The translations under genes and the position numbers were made by a program. Below, piece after piece: positions 24,839-32,843 of a stretch of DNA of 39,301 nt. Position 1 is the first letter of the stretch. Each line of letters opens with the position of its first letter. Origin of the DNA: CAYYJS01 sp964472315 (GTDB lineage: Bacteria > Verrucomicrobiota > Kiritimatiellia > UBA8416); assembly GCA_964472315.1 (NCBI GenBank), contig CAYYJS010000030.1, forward strand, positions 1 to 39,301. The letters run 5' to 3'. The notes below the pieces were generated by a model. The model saw only the letters and a list, made by a program, of their open reading frames with translations. It did no database searches and had not been told where the DNA came from.

Positions 24839-26446
24839 ATGGCTGCCGCCGATACGCGGGAGAACAAGACCGCGGGTGTTACCGGAGAGGTGTCCGACTT
24901 CGTTCGTACGCTCTGCGTGGCTGACACGAATGCGAGCATCTACGGTGTCGAGCACCCGGTCGCCCTGACCGCGGTGCGCGCGGCGTTCGAGGCGCTTTCG
25001 ACCATGTTGTCCCGTCGGCGGGAGGCCGTGACGCTGAGTCTCGGCGATGACGGTCTTATTTTCAGCGGCTTGCCGCTGGAAACCCGCAACCCTCACGTGG
25101 CCCGCGTCGTGGCGAAACTCAGCGCCATGAAGGTCGCCCACCTGAGTTTTTCGCCCGGTTTGAGCGAGACGGAATTCGCGTGTTTCCTGCGGATACTCAG
25201 TCAGGGCGACAAGGGCGTTGGCACGAATACCGTTGCCGCGCTCCTGACGGCGCGCGGGGTTCGGCACATTGCCGTGCGGAACGTGAGCTATGTGCTCGTG
25301 ACTGACGATCAGCGTGTCGTCAGCAAGCGTGCGCGCGTGGAGTCCGGCGGGCGCATTTCCGCCCGCGAGGGCGAGGAGCAGATCGTGGGCGACGTCGCAC
25401 GCAACCTGCTGCGACAGAAGCGCAGCCGCGACTGGCTTGTCCAGCAGGCGAAGAACAACCCGGCGAAGATGGCCACCATGCTGGCCGGGTTGCTTGACGA
25501 AGCCATCCGCGGCCAGACGGGTGAAGCCGAGCAACGCGAAACCATCGAGAACGTCATCGACAACATCAAGCTTCTGGGAAGCAGTCTGCGCGACGAGCAG
25601 TCGGGCGAAACGATGGACGACGCGCAGATCCGCGAAGCCGTGCTGATGGTCGAGAACGAAATCAAAACCCGATCGCGTCAGCTTGTCAGCACGGGGGGAT
25701 CGCGGCGGATCATCGGTGAAATCCTCAATGTTGTCGCGACGGTTACCGACCCCTTGAAGTCCTTGCGCGCGAACGACTGGTTTGTCAAGGACGAGGCCAC
25801 ACTGCGCCGCACGGAGGAACTGATCCGCGGCCATCAGGGCGAAACATCACGGGAGAACGCCGATACGCCGGCGCGTACGCCGGAACCCGCCGGGGCGGCT
25901 CCGGCGCGGCCCGCGCGGAAGACCGGTGTCCGGGTGCCTGCGGCCGTGGCGGACGATGAATCGCTGTTCGAGCAGGTGTTGGGGGAAGGACTGGACCAGA
26001 GTGTAGCGCAACTGGGTATTTTCGGCAGCGATCGCGACAACGCCATCGCGCAACTCCGCGGGTTTGTGGCCGACATGGTCAACAAACGGTCGAGCCAATA
26101 CCGAAACCAGGCAAAGCGGTTCTCCGGAAGAGTCGGTCGGCAGGGTGTGGTGCTGGATGACGCCATTTCGGTCGGCGTCGTGATTTGGGACCAGGACGGT
26201 GCCATCGAATACATCAACGAAGCGGTGGAAAAGTGTTTGCGTGCCGAACCGTTGCCACGTCTGCGGCCCGAAATCCTGCGGGAGTTGGCCGGGCGCACGT
26301 TTCCGACCGGTCTCATCTCGCCGCGGGAGGCGGAACTGAAGGGCTGGTCCGTTGCCGAGTACCGTTTCCTGTCCGATGTCCACAAGGTCATCCGCGATGA
26401 CACGGGGTTGCCGGTGGCGGCCATTGTCAAACGGCCGGCCGCATGA
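24839..26446 (+). CDS. Large protein of unknown function ending in a PAS-like domain
   Basis: A 535-residue soluble protein. The first part (about 15-160) is a mixed alpha/beta domain of a kind found before HD or signalling domains in several phyla (FVRTLCVADTNASIYGVEHP, FSPGLSETEFACFLRIL). A helical middle (165-330) and a Pro/Ala/Arg linker (345-375) follow. The end (about 440-530; GVVIWDQDGAIEYINEAV...) resembles a PAS fold. No kinase, cyclase, phosphodiesterase or HD motif is seen, so it would sense or scaffold rather than catalyse. It has its own promoter and is followed after 73 nt by a peptidase-like gene; the two may be partners. Confidence 0.7.
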   Translation: MAAADTRENKTAGVTGEVSDFVRTLCVADTNASIYGVEHPVALTAVRAAFEALSTMLSRRREAVTLSLGDDGLIFSGLPLETRNPHVARVVAKLSAMKVAHLSFSPGLSETEFACFLRILSQGDKGVGTNTVAALLTARGVRHIAVRNVSYVLVTDDQRVVSKRARVESGGRISAREGEEQIVGDVARNLLRQKRSRDWLVQQAKNNPAKMATMLAGLLDEAIRGQTGEAEQRETIENVIDNIKLLGSSLRDEQSGETMDDAQIREAVLMVENEIKTRSRQLVSTGGSRRIIGEILNVVATVTDPLKSLRANDWFVKDEATLRRTEELIRGHQGETSRENADTPARTPEPAGAAPARPARKTGVRVPAAVADDESLFEQVLGEGLDQSVAQLGIFGSDRDNAIAQLRGFVADMVNKRSSQYRNQAKRFSGRVGRQGVVLDDAISVGVVIWDQDGAIEYINEAVEKCLRAEPLPRLRPEILRELAGRTFPTGLISPREAELKGWSVAEYRFLSDVHKVIRDDTGLPVAAIVKRPAA

Positions 26447-26519
26447 CACGATTACCTCTTGCATGTTGCGGAGGGACGGCCGATGCTGTGTGCCCTCTGC
26501 CGCGGGATGGCTGAGTGAC

Positions 26520-27410
26520 ATGACGAGGAAACATCTGTTTGCGCCGCTGTGCGAGCTGCAGTTGCCGAGCCATTGTGGGCCGTGCAGTCTGTCCGCGAGT
26601 CTCTTCATCCTTGGCATTTCCGCGACGCAGCGGCAGTTAGCCGCCGCCGCGGGGCGACCGGTCAGCGTGTTTTCCCACGGGGTGGACGAGCAGGGCCTGC
26701 GGCGTGCGGCACGGGTGTTCGGGGTCGATTCCGAGTTTGTGATGGAGTCCGACAAGGAGATGGGCAGGACCTTTGCCCGTCGCTTGCGCAAACATTTGCT
26801 GCGCGGAAATCCCGCGATCATGCTCTGCCGTCATTTCGAACACTGGGTCGCCGTCATCGGTTTCATGCCGCGTTCCCGCACGTTCATCATCGTCGATCCC
26901 AAGGAGAAGAACGCCGTCTTCTTTCGATGGTCCGAGCAGAAACTACTGCGCCACGCATGGAATGCGGCCGAGTCGGACGAACAGCGATTCGAACCCGACC
27001 AGTATTTCGCGATTCTTCTCAGTCGCCGGGATGGAGAGACGCCCCGGTGGCGCATTTCCGAAGCCTGGCTGCGCCTTTGCGAGCGGGGGTCGGCCGACAC
27101 GGCGGAAGGTATGGCGGGCGACCTGACGGAGATCGCCATGCTGGCCAGCCCGGAGGCATGGTTGGTGGAGGAGGGGCCGTTCCTGGCGGAGATACTCGAA
27201 GCCTACGAAGAATGCATCATCGACAGCATTACGCACTGGGCGACGGGCGACGCGCGCGTTACGCGAACGGACCTGCGGACCTTCTACCGTGACTATATGA
27301 CGGTCGCGAGTTCCACCGGCATCCGCATCGCCCCCGAGACCGACCGTGTCGCGTTGGTCGCGCAGATCACGGTGCTGCTGTGCAGCTATTGGTGGGGCGC
27401 CCGGTTCTAG
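26520..27410 (+). CDS. C39-like cysteine peptidase-fold protein
   Basis: A 296-residue protein whose first half looks like a papain-like C39 fold: oxyanion Gln14 and nucleophile C19 (QLPSHCGPCSLSAS), catalytic H108 (FEHWVAVIGF) and D126 (IIVDPKEKNA). The second half (about 150-296) is helical and unfamiliar. There is no signal peptide, so it acts in the cytoplasm. Possible roles are a peptidase or a transpeptidase-like acyl transferase. The start at 26520 is chosen because the conserved part begins just after; an ATG at 26463 is possible and neither has a strong ribosome-binding site. Confidence 0.6.
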   Translation: MTRKHLFAPLCELQLPSHCGPCSLSASLFILGISATQRQLAAAAGRPVSVFSHGVDEQGLRRAARVFGVDSEFVMESDKEMGRTFARRLRKHLLRGNPAIMLCRHFEHWVAVIGFMPRSRTFIIVDPKEKNAVFFRWSEQKLLRHAWNAAESDEQRFEPDQYFAILLSRRDGETPRWRISEAWLRLCERGSADTAEGMAGDLTEIAMLASPEAWLVEEGPFLAEILEAYEECIIDSITHWATGDARVTRTDLRTFYRDYMTVASSTGIRIAPETDRVALVAQITVLLCSYWWGARF

Positions 27411-27504
27411 GAGCCTATCCGTGGCCCGATTCGCTGCATCCGACGGCTGAGACGCTCGCCAGCGCCGTGCGGCAGAGGCGGCTTCGCCAGTCCGCCGTGG
27501 TTGA

Positions 27505-27583
27505 AACAGGGGGGGGGCGCCTTCGCGCTTCGCCGACTCCGGCGTGACAGCCTTCGCACTGCGCTGCGCGCGTCGCGAAGGCT
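27505..27583. repeat. CTTCGC-type palindromic repeat beside tRNA-Ala
   Basis: Two imperfect copies of a motif (CCTTCGCGCTTCGC and CCTTCGCACTGCGC) lie 31 nt apart. The second is the left arm of a 9-bp perfect stem AGCCTTCGC/GCGAAGGCT (27549-27557 and 27575-27583), with GCGC pairing inside. Its last base is the last base of the tRNA. On the minus strand it may act as a tRNA processing or termination hairpin. The 27411-27504 gap otherwise holds nothing recognisable; nine G in a row are at 27509-27517. Confidence 0.45.
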
Positions 27584-27658
27584 GGTGGAGCGAACGGGAT
27601 TCGAACCCGTGACCCCCACGTTGCGAACGTGGTGCTCTACCAACTGAGCTACCGCCCC
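27583..27658 (-). tRNA. tRNA-Ala (anticodon CGC)
   Basis: A full cloverleaf on the minus strand: acceptor GGGGCGG/TCGCTCC with the G3-U70 pair that identifies alanine tRNA, D arm GCTC...GAGC, anticodon stem CCACG/CGTGG around TTCGCAA (anticodon CGC), T arm ACGGG-TTCGAAT-CCCGT, discriminator A and an encoded CCA. It reads GCG codons. Confidence 0.95.
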
Positions 27659-27694
27659 GGCTTGTCTCCGACCCAACAAGTGGGAAAGGTGGGA

Positions 27695-27723
27695 AGTATA
27701 GGAATCCGGGCCGGCCGATGCAA
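27695..27723 (-). promoter_or_regulatory. Promoter for tRNA-Ala
   Basis: On the minus strand TTGCAT (27723-27718) and TATACT (27700-27695, 5 of 6) are 17 nt apart, placing the start about 30 nt before the tRNA 5' end. Confidence 0.5.
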
Positions 27724-27746
27724 GTTTGTTTATCCATGTTTTTTAC

Positions 27747-27777
27747 GTGACATGTCATGTTTCATATGGCATGTTAC
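27747..27777. promoter_or_regulatory. Possible operator with ACATG half-sites
   Basis: GTGACATG and CATGTTAC are near-complementary half-sites (7 of 8), and TGACATGTCA inside (27748-27757) is a perfect 10-bp palindrome. The site lies between a possible -35 (TTTACG, 27742) and -10 (TATGGC, 27765) and about 70-100 nt before the small DNA-binding-like protein, a layout typical of autorepression. Confidence 0.4.
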
Positions 27778-27845
27778 CCCATCGGCTTTGGAAGCAGCTA
27801 TCTTATCGGGGCGTGCGAATGCCCGAGTATGGGGACGTGATAGAT

Positions 27846-28040
27846 ATGGCGCGCGGACCATCTGGGCGGATCGTTGTCGAAATCGAGCCTGACCTGAAGG
27901 CCGCGCTGTACGAGGCGCTCGCACGCGATGCTTTGACGTTTCGGGAATGGCTGGTTCGACAGGCGACCGACTATATCGAGGTCAACCGCCAGCCTTCGTT
28001 GTTTGTCTTGGAGAAAACAGGGAGTCGGAGCCGGGATTAG
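27846..28040 (+). CDS. Small ribbon-helix-helix-like protein
   Basis: A 64-residue protein with the ribbon-helix-helix pattern: a strand of alternating residues (GRIVVEIEP), then two helices (LKAALYEALARD; TFREWLVRQATDYIE). Members of this fold dimerise and bind operator DNA, often as antitoxins, but no toxin gene lies next to it. An ATG at 27819 would add nine residues. The spaced half-sites upstream at 27747-27777 fit self-repression. The base composition upstream is AT-richer than the neighbours, which hints at acquired DNA. Function is not proven. Confidence 0.5.
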   Translation: MARGPSGRIVVEIEPDLKAALYEALARDALTFREWLVRQATDYIEVNRQPSLFVLEKTGSRSRD

Positions 28041-28088
28041 CAACCCGGGTAATTCACGCCGCGATAGCCAGGAAAGCCACGCCGCAGG

Positions 28089-29090
28089 ATGATCAGTCCC
28101 CATCATATGCAGGCGGTCCTCATCTACAATGTCGACCCCACCTGGGATCCAGAAACTCAGGCTGCCACCGAACGGGAGAGTCGCCGTCTGGGTCATGCCA
28201 TCCGTCGGCAAGGCCGTTCGTTGGCGCTGTCTCCCATTCGGTCGTCGCACCTCGCGCATGCCCTTGCCGCTTACGACCCGAAGTCCACCGTGGTCATCAA
28301 TTGGTGTGAAGCTCTCCCCGGCATGGACCGCAGCGAAACGCAGGTTCCGTCGATCCTCGATGCCCTCAATTTCACCTACACCGGCGCCACGGCCGAAGTC
28401 ATCGCGCTGAGTTACGATAAACCACGCGTGAAAGCCATCCTGGCCGAGGGCGGCATCCCGACGCCCGATTGGGTGGTGGACGACGGTCATCAACCGCTCG
28501 ATGGATGGACGCGGTTCCCGGCGATCGTGAAGCCCGCGATGGAGCATTGCAGTCTCGGCATGGATTCCCGTTCCGTGGTCACGAACCGGGACGAACTGGT
28601 GAACCAGGCCGCCCGCGTGCGCGGCGCTTTCGAGCAGCCCGCCCTCATCGAGGATTTCATCGACGGCCGCGAGTTCCATGTTTCCGTTTGGGGCAATGGC
28701 CGGCTCGAGATGTTGCCGCCGGTGGAGATGGATTTCTCGGCGATGGCCCGCGTCAACGACCGCGTGTGTTCATATGACGCCAAGTTTGTAGCGGATTCCG
28801 CCGCGTACCGCGGCATTCGGACTGTGATTCCCGCCCGGTTGACGGCCGACGAGCGAGAGGCGCTTGAGCGCGTCTGCCTGGGCGCCTACCGTGCCATCGG
28901 GTGCCGTGATTACGGGCGCATCGATGTACGGTTGCGGGATGGGATATTCTACGTGCTCGACGTGAATCCGAACGCGGACATCAGCGCCGATGCCAGCATT
29001 GCCGTCGCCGCCGAGAAGACCGGGCTCTGTTACGGCGCCGTCGGTGTCCGTCTGCTCGACCTCGCCGCGCATCGGGGTTTCGCGGACTGA
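28089..29090 (+). CDS. D-Ala-D-Ala ligase-like ATP-grasp protein
   Basis: A 333-residue ATP-grasp enzyme. The N-terminal domain (VLIYNVDPTWDP...) is followed by the ATP-binding Lys region (PAIVKPAMEHCSLGM), the LIEDFIDGREFHVSVWG strand pair, and the metal-binding end DVNPNADIS. These enzymes join a carboxylate to an amine or thiol through an acyl-phosphate. It is not the standard Ddl: the normal Ddl substrate-binding loops are not evident. An alternative start at 28107 is possible. The gene ends in a 61-nt tail-to-tail overlap with the minus-strand hydrogenase-like small subunit. Confidence 0.8.
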   Translation: MISPHHMQAVLIYNVDPTWDPETQAATERESRRLGHAIRRQGRSLALSPIRSSHLAHALAAYDPKSTVVINWCEALPGMDRSETQVPSILDALNFTYTGATAEVIALSYDKPRVKAILAEGGIPTPDWVVDDGHQPLDGWTRFPAIVKPAMEHCSLGMDSRSVVTNRDELVNQAARVRGAFEQPALIEDFIDGREFHVSVWGNGRLEMLPPVEMDFSAMARVNDRVCSYDAKFVADSAAYRGIRTVIPARLTADEREALERVCLGAYRAIGCRDYGRIDVRLRDGIFYVLDVNPNADISADASIAVAAEKTGLCYGAVGVRLLDLAAHRGFAD

Positions 29091-29866
29091 ATTGCGTCTA
29101 CATCGATCCGCCCCGACAGGCGCAAGAGACCGTCGAGGATGGTGGCGGGGTGGGGCGGACACCCGGGAACATAGACGTCGACGGGAATGACCTCGTCGAC
29201 GCCCTTATGCGTCTCGGCATGGCCGCGGTAGATGCCGCCGGAGACGGCGCAGGCGCCGACGGCGATCACGATCTTGGGCGCCGGGGTCGCCTCGTAGGTC
29301 TTGAGCAGGGCCAGTTCCATGTGGCGCGAGACGGGGCCGGTGACGAGCAGCCCGTCGGCATGGCGTGGGGAGGCGACGAACTGGATGCCGAAGCGGCCGA
29401 GATCCCAGGCCAGTGTGCCGAGAACGTTGGTGTCCGCCTCGCAGGCATTGCAGCCGCCGGCGCTGACCTGGCGCAGTTTGAGCGACCGTCCGAACAAGCG
29501 TTGCGCCTCCGGCACCAACGCCGGCGGCGTGGCGGGCTCGTGGCCGGAGACGATCAGCGCGTCGCGGCGGGCCGCGGCGAGTCGGAAATCGCGGTTAAAC
29601 GTTACCGCGCCGCGCGTCCCGCCGGCCGCGCCGCGGCAGGCGCCGCAGAAAATGCAGCGGCCGACGTCGAGACGCAACACGCCGTCGGTCTCCGTCAAGG
29701 CGCCGGTGGGGCAGGCGTCCCGGCAGGCGCGGCGCGCCTCGGGCGAGACGTCCGTCGCGATGGCGGGTTGTCCGAGAAAGCGGTCCGGCATGACCGGCGC
29801 CGGCCCGTTGGGGTAGGGCATGGTGCGGTACTTCTGCTTGATCCGTGCTGCGACTGCGCGCCACAT
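29030..29866 (-). CDS. hyfI: Hydrogenase-4-like small subunit fused to a ferredoxin domain
   Basis: A 278-residue soluble electron-transfer subunit, homologous to NuoB/HyfI. The main domain keeps the four cysteines of the proximal [4Fe-4S] cluster: C139 and C142 (GGCNACEAD), C206 (VGACAVSGG), C236 (PGCPPHP). In front (about 40-85) is a ferredoxin-like domain with C48/C52 and C71/C74/C77; CxxCxxC plus one CP is enough for one [4Fe-4S] cluster, while the second is lost. In E. coli these are separate proteins (HyfH and HyfI). Starts 8 nt after hyfG-like with a GAGGTAA site. Last gene of the operon; its end overlaps the ATP-grasp gene by 61 nt. Confidence 0.9.
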   Translation of the reverse strand: MWRAVAARIKQKYRTMPYPNGPAPVMPDRFLGQPAIATDVSPEARRACRDACPTGALTETDGVLRLDVGRCIFCGACRGAAGGTRGAVTFNRDFRLAAARRDALIVSGHEPATPPALVPEAQRLFGRSLKLRQVSAGGCNACEADTNVLGTLAWDLGRFGIQFVASPRHADGLLVTGPVSRHMELALLKTYEATPAPKIVIAVGACAVSGGIYRGHAETHKGVDEVIPVDVYVPGCPPHPATILDGLLRLSGRIDVDAIQSAKPRCAARSSRRTPTAP

Positions 29867-29874
29867 GGGTTACC

Positions 29875-31407
29875 TCACAAATCGTGTCCGCAATAGGACA
29901 GGTTGAAACTCTTGTTGCAGAGCGGGAAATCCGAGATCTCCTGATTCCGCAACGCCATGGCCAATCCGGTCCAGTTGTGGAACGACGGATCGACGACCTT
30001 GTAACGCTCGAAGCGGCCTTCGTCACCCGTGATGGCCACATGGCAGACTTCGCCGCGCCAGGCCTCGTTCAGGGAGACCGCCAGACAGTGCGGGGCGGGC
30101 GTGCCGCAGGGAACCAAGGGCTCGCCCGCCGCCAGCGCCCGGACCTGCTGCCGGATGAATGCGATGGAGCTCTGGACCTCGAGCCAGCGGACGTACGCGC
30201 GGGAGAAGACATCGCCGCTTTCGTAGGTCGCGATCGGAATCTGGGCGAACCGGAACATGCCGGATGGCTGATCGTGCCGCACATCGCGTGCGATGCCGGA
30301 GGCGCGGGCCGCGGGGCCAACGAGGCCCAGTTCCGACGCGAGCGTCTTCGATACCGGGCCGGTATCCTCGAAGCGTGCCATGACGGACGGCGTATCCCAA
30401 AGCAGGTTGATGGCATTGGCCGCGTCGCGCGCGCCGTCGTCCAGACGCTTGAGCAAGTCCTCCGCGCGCGCGTCCGCCAGATCGAAGGCGACCCCGCCGG
30501 GACGGATCAGGCTCCGTCCGAACCGGTTGCCGCACAGCAGCGCCGTCATGTTGAGGAAGTCGCCGCGGATACGGCCGCAGAAACTCGAGGTCGGCAGATA
30601 ACCGACGTCGTTGGCCAGCGCGCCGAGGTCGCCGATGTGGTTGGCCAGTCGCTCCAGTTCGAGCGCGATCGCGCGGATGCCTTGCGCCCGCGCGGATTTG
30701 CGGCATCCGGCCAGAGCCTCGAACGCCTGGCAGTAGCTCGTGGTGTGGGCGATCGTGGTGTCGCCCGCCAGCGTTTCGGCATAATGCACGGAAAGCGGAC
30801 CCGGGCCCGCGGAGAGCGCCCGTTCGATGCCGCGGTGCTGATAGCCAAGCGCGATCTCCAGGTGAAAGACCCGCTCGCCATGGCACTGAAAACGGAAATG
30901 CCCCGGTTCGATGATGCCGGCGTGCACGGGGCCGACGGCCACTTCGTGCACCTCGTCGCCTTCGACGCGGAAGAAGTCGCACACGGCCGGCGGGATCGGC
31001 GCCTCGGGTGGGCGATGCCATGCGTCCCGCGTCGTCGATGACCGGTGGTAACGCACGGGCTTCAACCAGGGATGTCCGACCGGTATCAGGCCGAACTGCT
31101 CGGCAATCTCGCGCTCGAACAGATGCACCTGCGGACATTGCGGCGTCACCGATGGGAATTCGCCATCGTCGGCGCGCATCCGTCCCGCATGCAGCCGGTT
31201 GTTGAGATCGTCGGCAAGGATCGCGTAGAGCGGCGTTCCCGCGCCGTCCGGCGCCGAGGCGCCGAAGAGCGCTACCACCCGTTGCCCCGCGGCCACGCCG
31301 TCGAGGATCATATGGTGAAAGTCGTCGGGGGTCAGACTGGGAATCGTTTCGATCGGAATGGCCTGCCCATTCGTCAGGACGGCCGGTGCGCGCGACGTTG
31401 TGCTCAT
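29875..31407 (-). CDS. hyfG: Ehr-type hydrogenase-like large subunit lacking NiFe ligands
   Basis: A 510-residue NuoC+NuoD-type fusion homologous to HyfG/HycE. The N-terminal NuoC-like part (about 1-135; FEREIAEQFGLIPVGHPWLK) precedes the catalytic-type domain (GPVHAGIIEPGHFRF; LEIALGYQHRGIERAL). The first NiFe motif, normally ERVCGICxxAHS, reads E211-T-L-A-G-D-T-T-I-A-H-T222: both Cys are replaced by Ala214 and Thr217. The second motif (DPCxxC) reads D473-P-S-F-H-N-W479, with no Cys. All four ligands are therefore missing, so no NiFe site can form and H2 chemistry is unlikely; this matches Ehr complexes. The neighbouring residues are well preserved, so it is not decaying. ATG with a GGAGGT site, ATGA overlap with hyfF. 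Confidence 0.92.
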   Translation of the reverse strand: MSTTSRAPAVLTNGQAIPIETIPSLTPDDFHHMILDGVAAGQRVVALFGASAPDGAGTPLYAILADDLNNRLHAGRMRADDGEFPSVTPQCPQVHLFEREIAEQFGLIPVGHPWLKPVRYHRSSTTRDAWHRPPEAPIPPAVCDFFRVEGDEVHEVAVGPVHAGIIEPGHFRFQCHGERVFHLEIALGYQHRGIERALSAGPGPLSVHYAETLAGDTTIAHTTSYCQAFEALAGCRKSARAQGIRAIALELERLANHIGDLGALANDVGYLPTSSFCGRIRGDFLNMTALLCGNRFGRSLIRPGGVAFDLADARAEDLLKRLDDGARDAANAINLLWDTPSVMARFEDTGPVSKTLASELGLVGPAARASGIARDVRHDQPSGMFRFAQIPIATYESGDVFSRAYVRWLEVQSSIAFIRQQVRALAAGEPLVPCGTPAPHCLAVSLNEAWRGEVCHVAITGDEGRFERYKVVDPSFHNWTGLAMALRNQEISDFPLCNKSFNLSYCGHDL

Positions 31408-32840
31408 GGCCGTACCTCCGTAAGAAAGCGTACCGCGTCCCGAATCAACGCGGTCAGCGGGGGCGGGATGATCAGCCCCAGCATCAGTACCAGGCTCATC
31501 AGGATGACCGGTGGGGCCGCCGTCAGCCAGCCCTCCTTGTAGGGTTCGGTATAGGCCGCATCCGACGGCCGTCCCTGGACAACCTTCAAGACCGTGGCGC
31601 CCATGCCGATAAAGACGACCAGCAGGAGCACGAGAAACAAGCCGGCGGCCCGGAAATACCCGGCCTTCAAGGCGCCGGTGAGGATCGCGAACTCGCTGAT
31701 GAACGGTCCAAACGGCGGCGAGCCCGTAATGGCCAGGAAACCCGCGAGGAACAAAGTTCCGGAAAGCGGCAGCCGGCGGATGGCCCCGGCGACCTGCTCC
31801 GTGCTCTTGCTGCCGTACGCCCGCTGGATGTTGCCGGCCGAAAGGAACAGCACGCCCTTGGTCAATCCGTTGGTCAGCACATGCAGCAACGTCCCGAAAA
31901 GCGCGGGCACGCCGATGCCCAGACCCAACGCGAGAATGCCCATGTGTTCGACGCTCGAATAGGCGAGCATGCGCTTGAAATCCCGCTGCCCGACCATGAA
32001 CATGCCGGCCAGCGCCATGGAAAAGAGCCCGATGAACACCAGCAGCCGCGACGTGTAGGCGGCCTCGCCCGCCATGTGGCAGATCTGGTAGATGCGGAGG
32101 ATCGCGAGGAAGGCGCAGCTCGTGACGCCGCCGGCCAGTATGGCGCCCACGCCGCCGGGAGCCTCGCCGTAGGCGTCGGGTTTCCACGTGTGCATGGGCG
32201 CCAATCCCATCTTCGTGCCGTATCCGACGAGCAGGAGCACGAACGCCACGTGCAGCCACGGCTTCGAAAGGCGGGGGGCCTGCTCGACCAGTCCTTCCAG
32301 CGTCAGCGTGGGCTCCAGACCCGCGTGCAGGGAGGCATATGCGAGGAAATACGTGCCCAGCAGGGCCAGCGCGATGCCAACCGACCCGATCAGCAGGTAC
32401 TTCCAAGTGGCTTCGATGCTGCGCTGCGTGTGGTTGAAGTAAAGCAGCGGCGCCGTCGCCAGCGTGGTGGCTTCCATCGCCACCCACATCAATCCGAGAT
32501 GATGCGACCAGGCCACGAGGCTCATGACGCCCAGCACGGTCAACAGGCAGGCGCAGAACACCCGGTTGGGGCGCTCCTCGCGGTACCGCAGATAGCCGAC
32601 CGTGTAGGGCGCGCAGAGCAGAAAGAGCGTACTGATGGTCAGCAGCACGATCCGCGCGGGCGGGTCGAGCACGAGCCAAGCGGCGCTGACCGCGAGATGC
32701 GGCCAGACCAGCACGGCCACGGTCATCAGCAGGTGTCCGATCGCCGCCACGGGCAGCAGCCACGGCCGCAGGCGGTTGCTGGGTATCGCCGCCGCGCAGA
32801 CGGCCATCAGGAGCGGGAAGAGAATCTGTAGATACGCCAT
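31404..32840 (-). CDS. hyfF: HyfF-like antiporter-type membrane subunit
   Basis: A 478-residue integral membrane protein of the NuoN/NuoM/MrpD-like family, with about fourteen helices. The proton-channel signature is present: a Glu in an early helix (LMWVAMEATTLAT) and a Lys in the central one (LLLVGYGTKMGLAPMHTWKPDAYGEAPGGV begins here, with the His/Lys pairs after it). Such subunits move ions across the inner membrane when driven by the soluble redox arm. It overlaps hyfG by 4 nt and starts 3 nt after hyfE with a GGAGTAAG site. Confidence 0.93.
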   Translation of the reverse strand: MAYLQILFPLLMAVCAAAIPSNRLRPWLLPVAAIGHLLMTVAVLVWPHLAVSAAWLVLDPPARIVLLTISTLFLLCAPYTVGYLRYREERPNRVFCACLLTVLGVMSLVAWSHHLGLMWVAMEATTLATAPLLYFNHTQRSIEATWKYLLIGSVGIALALLGTYFLAYASLHAGLEPTLTLEGLVEQAPRLSKPWLHVAFVLLLVGYGTKMGLAPMHTWKPDAYGEAPGGVGAILAGGVTSCAFLAILRIYQICHMAGEAAYTSRLLVFIGLFSMALAGMFMVGQRDFKRMLAYSSVEHMGILALGLGIGVPALFGTLLHVLTNGLTKGVLFLSAGNIQRAYGSKSTEQVAGAIRRLPLSGTLFLAGFLAITGSPPFGPFISEFAILTGALKAGYFRAAGLFLVLLLVVFIGMGATVLKVVQGRPSDAAYTEPYKEGWLTAAPPVILMSLVLMLGLIIPPPLTALIRDAVRFLTEVRP

Positions 32841-32843
32841 GAC

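Noticed and set aside
29030..31407. A functional H2-evolving hydrogenase
   Set aside because: All four NiFe ligands are absent, so despite strong overall similarity it should not be annotated as a hydrogenase.
31408..32763. Upstream extension of the large-subunit frame to 962 codons
   Set aside because: The extra part is Arg/Ala-rich, lies within hyfF in another frame, and the ATG at 31407 has a good ribosome-binding site and ATGA overlap.
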